From DAISKN01 sp964553925 (GTDB lineage Bacteria; Acidobacteriota; Vicinamibacteria; Marinacidobacterales; SMYC01), in the NCBI GenBank assembly GCA_964553925.1, contig CAZKNR010000141.1, forward strand, positions 1-64,000: 64,000 nucleotides of DNA, read 5' to 3'. The notes under the pieces were generated by a model. The model saw only the letters and a program-made list of their open reading frames with translations. It did not search any database and was not told where the DNA came from. Positions 8,347 through 16,129 of the stretch are shown here, piece after piece. A program made the position numbers and the translations under genes. Positions within the stretch are counted from its first letter, which is position 1. Every line of letters starts with the position of its first letter.

Positions 8347-9726
8347 TTGCACCGCTCGCTCTGGCTTCTCGAAGTCCCGCTGGTCCCCGACGTTCAGCCT
8401 GCTCTGGAAGGCGAGGCCCGCGCGGACATCGCCATCGCCGGCGGCGGTTATGTCGGTCTCTGGACCGCTCTTCTCTTGAAGGAAAGAGACCCCGCGTGCG
8501 ACGTCGCGATCGTCGAGCAGGACTTCTGCGGGAGCGGAGCCTCAGGGCGAAACGGGGGGTTCGCTCTCTCCTGGTGGGCGAAGCTCAAGACCCTCACACG
8601 GCTTTGTGGACAAGAAGATGGGGTGCGCCTCGCGAGAGCTTCGGAGGCCGCGCTTTCGGAGATCGACGCCTTCTGCCGCTCCCACGGCATCGATGCCCAT
8701 TTCACCCGCGGAGGCTGGCTCTGGACAGCGACGACCGAACCCCAGATGGGCTCGTGGGAAGCCTGCGTCGCGCTCGCGGAAGAGCTGGGAGTCGGGCCGT
8801 GGCGGAGGCTCGGTCCCGAGGAAGTCGCGGAGCGCACGGGCTCGCGAGCGCATCTGGGAGGTGTTCTCGACACCTCGGCGGCTACCGTTCAGCCCGCGGC
8901 GCTGGTACTCGGCTTGAGGCGCGCCGCGATCGAAGCCGGAGTCCGCATTTACGAGAAAAGTCCCATCGTCGACGTGGACCGTGGAGCGCCACCCGCTCTC
9001 GTGACCTCGCGTGGAAGGCTGCGCGCCGAAAAGGTCGTGATCGCGATGAACGCCTGGGCCGCCCGCTTCCGGGAGCTGAAGCGGGCGCTGGTCGTTCTCT
9101 CGAGCGACATCATCGCGACCAGCCCCATCCCCGACTCCCTCGCGAAAATCGGATGGACCAGGGGTGAAGCGATCACCGACTCCCAGCTTCGCGTCGACTA
9201 CTATCGCACGACGCGGGACGGACGCATCGCCTTCGGGAAGGGCGCGGGAAAGATCGCGCTCTCGGGTCGCATGGGCCCCGAGTTCGACCGAAACCCGGTG
9301 GCGGGCCGGGACGCGGAAGCGGACATGCGCACCTACTACCCTTCTCTCGACGGCGCCTCCATCACCCATCAATGGTCCGGCCCCATCGACAAATCGATGA
9401 GCGGGATTCCCCTCTTCGGGCGGCTCGGCGGGCGCGAGCACATCCTCTATGGAGTCGGCTTCAGCGGAAACGGAGTCGGACCTTCCCTCATCGGCGGAAA
9501 GATCCTGAGAAGCCTGGCTCTGGGCTTACGCGACGAATGGAGCGAGTGCCCTCTCGTGGAGCAGCGCTTCGAGCGTTTCCCTCCCGAGCCTTTCTGTTAC
9601 ATCGCCGCGAGAATGGTGCGAGGCGCGGTGGTGCGCAAGGAGACGGCGGAGCTCAAGGGAAGGCGCGCGAGCTCGATTGACGTTCGGTTGGCGGGCCTCG
9701 CTCCCGCCGGCCTCGAGGACAAGTAA
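8347..9726 (+). CDS. FAD-dependent oxidoreductase (DAO / glycine oxidase-like)
   Basis: 459 residues from a TTG at 8347, three bases after the cupin stop. The Rossmann dinucleotide motif IAIAGGGYVGLWTALLL (about 28-44) is followed by the acidic strand end IVEQD and by GSGASGRNGGFALSWW, typical of the DadA/ordL group of amine and amino-acid oxidases. A C-terminal FAD motif HILYGVGFSGNGVGPSLIGG sits near residue 370. These flavoenzymes oxidise C-N bonds of amino acids or polyamines to imines; the substrate cannot be predicted. It ends directly against the convergent ADOP gene at 9727. Confidence 0.85.
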   Translation: MHRSLWLLEVPLVPDVQPALEGEARADIAIAGGGYVGLWTALLLKERDPACDVAIVEQDFCGSGASGRNGGFALSWWAKLKTLTRLCGQEDGVRLARASEAALSEIDAFCRSHGIDAHFTRGGWLWTATTEPQMGSWEACVALAEELGVGPWRRLGPEEVAERTGSRAHLGGVLDTSAATVQPAALVLGLRRAAIEAGVRIYEKSPIVDVDRGAPPALVTSRGRLRAEKVVIAMNAWAARFRELKRALVVLSSDIIATSPIPDSLAKIGWTRGEAITDSQLRVDYYRTTRDGRIAFGKGAGKIALSGRMGPEFDRNPVAGRDAEADMRTYYPSLDGASITHQWSGPIDKSMSGIPLFGRLGGREHILYGVGFSGNGVGPSLIGGKILRSLALGLRDEWSECPLVEQRFERFPPEPFCYIAARMVRGAVVRKETAELKGRRASSIDVRLAGLAPAGLEDK

Positions 9727-12162
9727 CTACTCGTATCGGAGCGAGACCATCGGGTCGACGCGGCTCGCCTGCCGGGCCGGCAGATAACATGCGAGAAGGG
9801 CGATCCCTCCAAGACCGAGAACGAGGGAGATATAGGTCAAGGGATCGGCGGCGCCCACCTGGAAGAGAAGGTTCGATAGGAGCCGCGTGAGCCCGAACGC
9901 GAGCACGAGCCCGAAGGCGAGCCCAGCGGCGACGAGGCGGGAACCCTGACCCACCACGAGCCCCAGAACGTCATTGGGTCGAGCTCCGAGAGCCATCCGA
10001 AGGCCAATCTCCCGCGTGCGCTCGGTGACGCCGTAGGCAACGACTCCGTAGATCCCGAGGACCGCGAGGAGAAGTGCGGCGGCGCCGAAAGCACCGAGAA
10101 GAACCGCGTTGAACCTTCGGTCGGCGAGCGATTCGGAGACGACCTCTTCGATCGCGCGGAAGCGGGGCGGGATGTCGGGAGCGACTTGCCGCACCACCTC
10201 ACGGGTCGAGGCGGCGAGGGCTGAACCCCCTGCGGTGAAGCCGATCACCACCGAGTAGTCCGAAGGCGGCCGCTGGCGCGCGCTGGTGTAGAGCGTCGAC
10301 CTCGAGGGCGCATCGAGCCCGCTGTGGAGCACGTCTCCGACAATTCCGACGACACGCAGAAGACGGAGGTCCCCGTCCATGTTGCCGAACTGGATGAGCT
10401 TTCCGATGGGATCCTGGTTCGGCCATTTCTCCTGGACCAAACCCTGACTGACCAGCGCCACGTGCGGCGCTTCGGCGTCGTCGCTCGCCTCGAAGAGACG
10501 TCCGCGTACGAGAGGAATCCCCATCGTCTCGAAGTAGCCCTCGCTCGCCGCCCGGTACTCAGCCATTCCGGTGCGCTCCGGATCCTGCATCAGGCGCCCG
10601 AAGTCCTCGTAGCTCTTGACCTCGTCGGGAGAGTTCTGGATAAGAAACATCCCGTTGCGATGGCCGGTCGAAAGCGGCAGGAGATCGGTGAGTCCCACGC
10701 TTCGAGCTCGGGGGAGAGCCCGCACGCGCGCGAGGATTTCCCCCTGGGTCCGCCGGAGTGCGGCCTTGTCGGCCTCGTTCTCCGCGTAAGGCTGCGAGAG
10801 ATCGACGACGAGAGCGCTCGCGCGGCGAAACCCCGGATCCACGTCGAGGAGGCGGAAGAGACTCCGCGCGAGGAGACCGGCGCCGACGAGGAGAACGAGA
10901 GTCAGCGCCACCTGGGACACCACGAGCCCGCTTCGGAGCCTGGTCGACGAGGAGCCCGCGCGCGATCGGTCTCCGAGATAGGCGGAGCCGCCGCGCTTCG
11001 TCGATCGTAGCGCGGTCGTGAGACCGAGGGTGACGGAGACGACGACCGCGACTCCGAGCGCGAACGCGAGCACCGGGAAGCTCACGCCGACTTCCCCCGA
11101 CCGCGGAATCTTCCCCGGCTCGACGGCGAGCAGCAGTGGCACTCCCCAGAGCGCGAAGAGCACCCCGAGACCTCCGCCGGCGAGGGTGAGAAGCGCCGAC
11201 TCCGTGAGGAACGAGCGCACGAGCGTGAGCCGGCTCGCCCCGAGCGCGGCTTTCACCGCCACTTCTCTCTGGCGGCGGGCGGCGCGGGCGAGAAGAAGGT
11301 TCACGACGTTGGCGCTCGCGACGAGAAGGAGGAAAGAGACCGCCGCTAGCAGCACCACCAGGGCCGGGCGGACGTGGCCGACGAGCTGCTCGTGGAGCGG
11401 AACCACCGTGGCATCGAGCATCCAGGTGTTCTCTCCGTGCGTCGCTCGAAGGTCCCTGGCGATGGCGCTCACGTCCGCCTGCGCCCGCTCGAGGGAAACG
11501 TCGTCGCGGAGCCTTGCTATCGCGTTCCAGTTGTGCGCGGTGCGGCTCGGAAGAACGGGCTCGAGCTCGCGCGGCGCCCAAACGTCGGTGTCGGGCGGAA
11601 AGGCGAAGCCGCGGGGCATGACGCCGACCACGGAGTGGATGCGTCCGGAGAATCCCAGCTGCAGGGACGAGAGATCTGCTCGCCCGGCGAGGCGCCTCTG
11701 CCAGAATCCGTAGCTCACGAGGACCGAAGGCGAGCCCCCCTCGCGAAGCTCCTCCTCGACGAATGCCCGCCCGAGCTGAGGCGAGACGCCGAGGACGTCG
11801 AAGAACTCGCGGGAAACGCTCGCGGTTCTGACGCGGACGGGCTCGTCTCCGCCCACGATCGAGGTCACTCCGCTCGCGTACTCGGCGAACGCGCCGAAGC
11901 TCTGGTTTCGCTCGTGCAAATCGAAGAAATTGGCGTCGGAGATCTGACCCCGCTTTCCTTCCTCGAAGATTTGCCAGACCTGAACGATGCGGTCGGGCTC
12001 GGGATACGGAAGGGGCCGGAGGAGCACTCCGTAGACGACGCTGAAGATTGCCGTCGAAGCGCCGATCCCTACCGCGAGGGTCGCCACGGCCGCCCCTGTG
12101 ATACGAAAATCCTTGAGAAGCCCGCGGGAGGCTTCCCGCACCTCACGAGCGATTTCTGTCAT
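9727..12162 (-). CDS. ADOP-type MacB/FtsX permease
   Basis: 811 residues, complete. The order is a first helix with VATLAVGIGASTAIFSVVYG (about 28-47), then LLRPLPYPEPDRIVQVW, a periplasmic MacB-type domain, an FtsX block with three helices (about 270-400), a linker, and a second helix-periplasmic-FtsX unit from about 415. The terminal signatures are TREIGLRMALGARPNDVLGL and YLPARQASRVDPMVSLRYE. This copy lacks the extra N-terminal prefix domain of the copy at 16130-18763 and has no adjacent regulator or ATPase. The 33-bp gap to the CysQ-like gene downstream suggests co-transcription is not required. Transport substrate unknown. Confidence 0.92.
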   Translation of the reverse strand: MTEIAREVREASRGLLKDFRITGAAVATLAVGIGASTAIFSVVYGVLLRPLPYPEPDRIVQVWQIFEEGKRGQISDANFFDLHERNQSFGAFAEYASGVTSIVGGDEPVRVRTASVSREFFDVLGVSPQLGRAFVEEELREGGSPSVLVSYGFWQRRLAGRADLSSLQLGFSGRIHSVVGVMPRGFAFPPDTDVWAPRELEPVLPSRTAHNWNAIARLRDDVSLERAQADVSAIARDLRATHGENTWMLDATVVPLHEQLVGHVRPALVVLLAAVSFLLLVASANVVNLLLARAARRQREVAVKAALGASRLTLVRSFLTESALLTLAGGGLGVLFALWGVPLLLAVEPGKIPRSGEVGVSFPVLAFALGVAVVVSVTLGLTTALRSTKRGGSAYLGDRSRAGSSSTRLRSGLVVSQVALTLVLLVGAGLLARSLFRLLDVDPGFRRASALVVDLSQPYAENEADKAALRRTQGEILARVRALPRARSVGLTDLLPLSTGHRNGMFLIQNSPDEVKSYEDFGRLMQDPERTGMAEYRAASEGYFETMGIPLVRGRLFEASDDAEAPHVALVSQGLVQEKWPNQDPIGKLIQFGNMDGDLRLLRVVGIVGDVLHSGLDAPSRSTLYTSARQRPPSDYSVVIGFTAGGSALAASTREVVRQVAPDIPPRFRAIEEVVSESLADRRFNAVLLGAFGAAALLLAVLGIYGVVAYGVTERTREIGLRMALGARPNDVLGLVVGQGSRLVAAGLAFGLVLAFGLTRLLSNLLFQVGAADPLTYISLVLGLGGIALLACYLPARQASRVDPMVSLRYE

Positions 12163-12195
12163 AACCCTCGACTACGCGGGGGACTCCGCGGAAGT

Positions 12196-12963
12196 TCAGC
12201 GCGAAACCCCGAGAGCCCTCAAAGATGCGAGGACCCGCTCCCGAAAGAAGGGGCGGCACACCACGATCTCCTCGTTGCGGGGATTCTCGCGGTTGTAGCG
12301 ATGGTCCATCCCCGAGAGGGTCGAGACCGACCATCCGAGCGCCCGGGCCACCGCCTCGGGCGCGCAGGTATCCCACTCCTTGAGACCTTTCTGGTGAACG
12401 TAGATGTCTGCCTCCCCGAAGAAGAGCCGGCTGACTTTGTAGCCGACGCTTCCGAAAGCTCGCATCTCTCCACCCATCTCGCGGGTGAAGGCCGCGACCC
12501 AGTCGGGCGTGTGGCTCCGGCTGACGGCGACCACCGGACTCGAACCTCCTTCGCTGTCCCCGCGAACGAGGTCGCGGCTGCCGCCCTCGAGGCCCGCGCC
12601 TTCGCGGCTCCCCCAGAGGACTTCGCCCGTCGCCGGAAGCGCCACTGCCCCGAGGGCCGGCGCTCCGTCGATCGCGAGCGCTACATGGACCGCCCAGTCC
12701 TCCCGGCGCTCGCCGTACTCCTTGGTCCCATCGAGGGGATCCACGATCCAGACGCGCGACTTCGAGAGTCGCGTCCCGTCGCTCGCCGTCTCCTCGCTCA
12801 AAACGCCGTCCACGGGATAGCGGCCGGCGAGGATTCCCTGGAGGTATCCGTCCGCGGCCTGATCGCCGACGTCACCGAGAAGGCTTCCCTCCCATCGATC
12901 CGAAAGGCGAAGGGACTCGAGGCGCTCCCCCGCGGCTCTCGCGGCGTCGATAGCGAAACGCAG
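12196..12963 (-). CDS. Inositol-monophosphatase-family / CysQ-like 3'(2'),5'-bisphosphate nucleotidase
   Basis: The metal site WIVDPLDGTKEY and the second motif LKEWDTCAPEAVARALG are those of the CysQ branch, which removes phosphate from PAP/PAPS. The N-terminal acid motif SEE (VDGVLSEETAS) is present. Homology clearly extends upstream of the GTG at 12813: PELRFAIDAARAAGERLESL and GDQAADGYLQ are in frame, matching the first helix and the usual TxAD strand. No ATG, GTG or TTG lies at the expected place. A CTG at 12963 or an ATA at 12975 (overlapping the upstream stop as ATAG) would be needed, so the 5' end is uncertain and an assembly error or rare start is possible. It follows the VPS10-like gene directly. 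Confidence 0.75.
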   Translation of the reverse strand: MRFAIDAARAAGERLESLRLSDRWEGSLLGDVGDQAADGYLQGILAGRYPVDGVLSEETASDGTRLSKSRVWIVDPLDGTKEYGERREDWAVHVALAIDGAPALGAVALPATGEVLWGSREGAGLEGGSRDLVRGDSEGGSSPVVAVSRSHTPDWVAAFTREMGGEMRAFGSVGYKVSRLFFGEADIYVHQKGLKEWDTCAPEAVARALGWSVSTLSGMDHRYNRENPRNEEIVVCRPFFRERVLASLRALGVSR

Positions 12964-12971
12964 CTCGGGGT

Positions 12972-15900
12972 CTATTGGCTTTCTCCCGCGAGCTTCAGCA
13001 AAGACTGGAGCTCGCCTTTCTCGATCGCATCCAGGAGCTGGCTTCTTTGCGCCACTCCCTCCGAAAGTCGCGCGAACAGGGCGCGGGCGCCCTGGGTGGG
13101 TGGTCCGTCGCCCATCGACGCGAACGAGGAAAGCCGCGCGAGCTTGCTGTCGATGCCCGTCGGGTAGTTGATCAGGTCCTGTCCCGCCCGTGCGCGATAC
13201 TGCACCAGCCTCTCCTCGATGGGATAGAGCTTGTCGTTGAGCTCGCGGAGCGCATCCTTCAGCGCCTCGGCTCCGCCCGCGCGCTCGACCGCCTCCTCCG
13301 CCTTCTTTCTCATCTCGCGGATCCGAGAGACGACCCGCATGGTCTCGCTCAGCTTGTCGCGCACAGCGATGAGGAAATCGAACTGCTCCTGAAGATCGGC
13401 GTCCGTGAACTCGAGCCTGGGATCGCGGGCGATCTCGAAGGACCGGCGGAAGCTCTCGCCGCCCGCCGTGAGCTCGACTTCGTAGGTCCCCGGAGCCGCG
13501 ACCGGCCCCCGGGCGCTTCCTTGAAAGACGGCTCCCTCGAGGACGTCGGCGCCCGGATAGCGCATGTCCCAGACGAAGCGGTTTGCGCCTCCCTCCGCCT
13601 TCAGCGGGGGTTTTTCCCCCTCACTCGTGAAGCTCCGGATGAGAGCTCCATCCTTATTAAAGGAGAGCTTGACCTCGCCCAACGGTTTGTCTTTGAAGAA
13701 ATAGGGCACGACGACCCCCGAGGGAGGATTCTCCCCGGAAACTCCGGCATCCCCGGAGAAAGCACCGGCGAGGTCTGCTCCGTCGCGGAAGCGGATCGTC
13801 CGGCGCGGCGCGAAAAGATGAACGGCGGCGCCGAGGGCCGGGGGGTCGAACTGGTGCAGCAGGGCCACGTTGTCCAGGATCCAAAACGACCGTCCGTGCG
13901 TCGCCGCGACGAGGTCTCCGTCCTTCACAATGAGGTCGTGGATCGGAACCACGGGGAGGTTCAAGCCGAGCGGCTGCCAGTTTCCTCCGTCGTCGAACGA
14001 AACGTAGACCGACGTCTCCGTTCCCGCGTACAGGAGGCCGCGGCGTCCCGGATCCTCCCGGATGACCCGGGTGAAGCCCGTCGCGGGAATCCCGTTCGTG
14101 ATCCGGGTCCAGCTCGCGCCGTAGTCGCTCGTCTTATAAAGGTAGGGAGTATGGTCGGAGAGCTTGTACCGCGTCGCGGCGACATAAGCGGCCGCCGGGT
14201 CGTGAGGCGAGGGGTCGATGATGCTGATGAGCGCGAACTCGGGGAGGTCGGGAGGAGTCCGGTTCTTCCAGCTCTTGCCTCCATCCACGGAGACCTGGAC
14301 GTAGCCGTCGTCGGAGCCCGCCCAGAGCACTCCTGCTTTCGCCTTCGATTCCGCGAACGCGAATATCGTCGCGTACCACTCGGGGCCGTAGGCCTCGCGA
14401 GTGATCGGCCCCCAGTACGGCCCGGTCTCGGGGTCGAGGTACGACGGCGTCTTCTCGAGCGTCTTGGGATCGGCGCGGCTCAGATCGGGGCTGATGACTT
14501 CCCAGCTTTCGCCCTGGTTCGCCGACTTGTGGACGTGCTGCGAGGTCACGTAGACGACGTTGGGATCGTGCGGCGACGTGGCCACCGGGTAGGTCCACCA
14601 GAACCGGTAGTTGATGTCCGCCGATCCCCAGCCGTAGTGAGTCTCGGGGTTCGGCGAGATGTCCCGGATCTGTTTCGTGCGGTGGTCGTAGCGGTAGATC
14701 CAGTGATGGTCGCCGGCGTAGACGATGTCTGCGTTCGTCGGATGAGGAGCGATGTATCCGTCCTCGCCTCCCCCGACCGTATACCAGTCCTCGAGGGTGA
14801 TCTTCCCGTAGTCCGAGCGGCTTGGAAGCGAGATGCTGGTGTTGTCCTGCTGGGACGCGTAGACGCGGTAGGGCACCTGGTTGTCGGCGGCGACATGGTA
14901 GAGCTGCGCCGTCGGCTGGTTCAAGATCGTCGACCAGGATTCGCCGCCGTTGAAGCTCACGGTGGCGCCGCCATCGTTTCCCTGCACCATGCGGTTCGGA
15001 TCCTGGGGGTCGATCCAGAGGTCGTGATTGTCGCCGTGAGGCGGCGTCATCTCCTTGTAGGTCTTGCCTCCATCGGTCGACTTCCACATGTCGACGTTGA
15101 GGACGTAGACCGTCTCCGGATCCTTCGGGTGGGCGACGATGTGGTGGTAATACCAGGGCCTCTGCGTGAGGTTCGCGCTGTCGGAGACACGGGTCCAGGT
15201 GGCGCCGGCGTCATCCGAGCGGAAGACCCCCTTCTTTCCGATGTCGGCGTCGAGGATCGCCCAAATGCGATCGGGACGCGCGGGCGAGAGCGCGATTCCG
15301 ATTCTTCCCTTGGGTCCGGAGGGAAGGCCGGGGTTGTCGGTCAGCTCCGTCCACCGATCGCCTCCGTCGACCGTCTTGAAGATCCCCGTGCCTGGCCCGG
15401 CGCTCCGGAAGCCCCAGGGAAAGCGCCTCATCTCGAGAAGCGACGCGTAGAGGACGTCGGGGTTCGAGGGATCGATCGTGAGATCGATGGCCCCCGCGTC
15501 CTCGTCCCGATATAAGACCTTTTGCCAGGTTCGACCGCCGTCCCGAGTCCGGTAGACGCCGCGGTCGACGCTCTTTCCGAACGAATCTCCGAGTGCGGCG
15601 ACCCAGACGACGTCGGGATTTCGCGGATGGATCTGGATGCGTCCGATCTGCCTCGTCGCCTCGAGACCGACACGGGTCCAGGTCATACCCCCGTCGGTGG
15701 ACTTGTAGACTCCGTCGCCGTGAGTGGAGTTGCCGCGAAAGCAGGCCTCGCCCATTCCCACGAACACCACGTTCGGGTCCGAGGGCGCGACCGCGACCGC
15801 CCCGACCGAGCCGGTGCCGAAGTAGCCGTCGGAGACGTTCTTCCACTGAAGCCCGCCGTCCTCCGTCTTCCAGACGCCGCCTCCGGTCGTTCCTTGATAG

Positions 15901-16073
15901 AAGACGAGCTTGTTCACGGGGTCGCCCGAGACGGCCACGACCCGCCCTCCTCGGGTCGGCCCGATGGAGCGCCAGGAAAGAAGTTTCAAATGGGACTCAT
16001 CGATGGGTGCGGCGGCGGCCGAGGCCGCAAAGAAGGTCGCGAGAGACAGTACCAACCCGAGGACGCGTTTCAT
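12972..16073 (-). CDS. Secreted VPS10/sortilin-like BNR-repeat protein
   Basis: 1033 residues with a clear signal peptide (MKRVLGLVLSLATFFAASAA). Many Asp-box or BNR repeats of the form S-x-D-x-G-x-T-W occur, for example KTEDGGLQWKNVS, KSTDGGMTWTRV, RSDDAGATWTRV, KTSDYGASWTRI and VSFDDGGNWQPL. These describe one or two large beta-propellers of the sortilin (VPS10) or glycosyl-hydrolase-like type, covering about residues 30-720. The C-terminal 300 residues hold a beta-domain and a helical segment rich in Glu and Arg (IREMRKKAEEAVERAGG). Such proteins are abundant in Acidobacteriota and Bacteroidota and are often called glycosyl hydrolases without experimental support. I see no catalytic signature, so the role is open. 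Confidence 0.85.
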   Translation of the reverse strand: MKRVLGLVLSLATFFAASAAAAPIDESHLKLLSWRSIGPTRGGRVVAVSGDPVNKLVFYQGTTGGGVWKTEDGGLQWKNVSDGYFGTGSVGAVAVAPSDPNVVFVGMGEACFRGNSTHGDGVYKSTDGGMTWTRVGLEATRQIGRIQIHPRNPDVVWVAALGDSFGKSVDRGVYRTRDGGRTWQKVLYRDEDAGAIDLTIDPSNPDVLYASLLEMRRFPWGFRSAGPGTGIFKTVDGGDRWTELTDNPGLPSGPKGRIGIALSPARPDRIWAILDADIGKKGVFRSDDAGATWTRVSDSANLTQRPWYYHHIVAHPKDPETVYVLNVDMWKSTDGGKTYKEMTPPHGDNHDLWIDPQDPNRMVQGNDGGATVSFNGGESWSTILNQPTAQLYHVAADNQVPYRVYASQQDNTSISLPSRSDYGKITLEDWYTVGGGEDGYIAPHPTNADIVYAGDHHWIYRYDHRTKQIRDISPNPETHYGWGSADINYRFWWTYPVATSPHDPNVVYVTSQHVHKSANQGESWEVISPDLSRADPKTLEKTPSYLDPETGPYWGPITREAYGPEWYATIFAFAESKAKAGVLWAGSDDGYVQVSVDGGKSWKNRTPPDLPEFALISIIDPSPHDPAAAYVAATRYKLSDHTPYLYKTSDYGASWTRITNGIPATGFTRVIREDPGRRGLLYAGTETSVYVSFDDGGNWQPLGLNLPVVPIHDLIVKDGDLVAATHGRSFWILDNVALLHQFDPPALGAAVHLFAPRRTIRFRDGADLAGAFSGDAGVSGENPPSGVVVPYFFKDKPLGEVKLSFNKDGALIRSFTSEGEKPPLKAEGGANRFVWDMRYPGADVLEGAVFQGSARGPVAAPGTYEVELTAGGESFRRSFEIARDPRLEFTDADLQEQFDFLIAVRDKLSETMRVVSRIREMRKKAEEAVERAGGAEALKDALRELNDKLYPIEERLVQYRARAGQDLINYPTGIDSKLARLSSFASMGDGPPTQGARALFARLSEGVAQRSQLLDAIEKGELQSLLKLAGESQ

Positions 16074-16129
16074 GGCGGATCTCCTCTTGAAGAAGTGTGG
16101 CGCGGGATTATAGCAGGGCGCTCGGAAGA

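Noticed and set aside
11374..13167. Plus-strand ORF of 597 codons
   Set aside because: Runs antisense across two real genes, the ADOP permease and the CysQ-like gene; shadow frame.
12975..15515. Plus-strand ORF of 846 codons
   Set aside because: Antisense to the VPS10-like gene, composition dominated by Arg, Val, Asp and Gly; no motif and no ribosome site.
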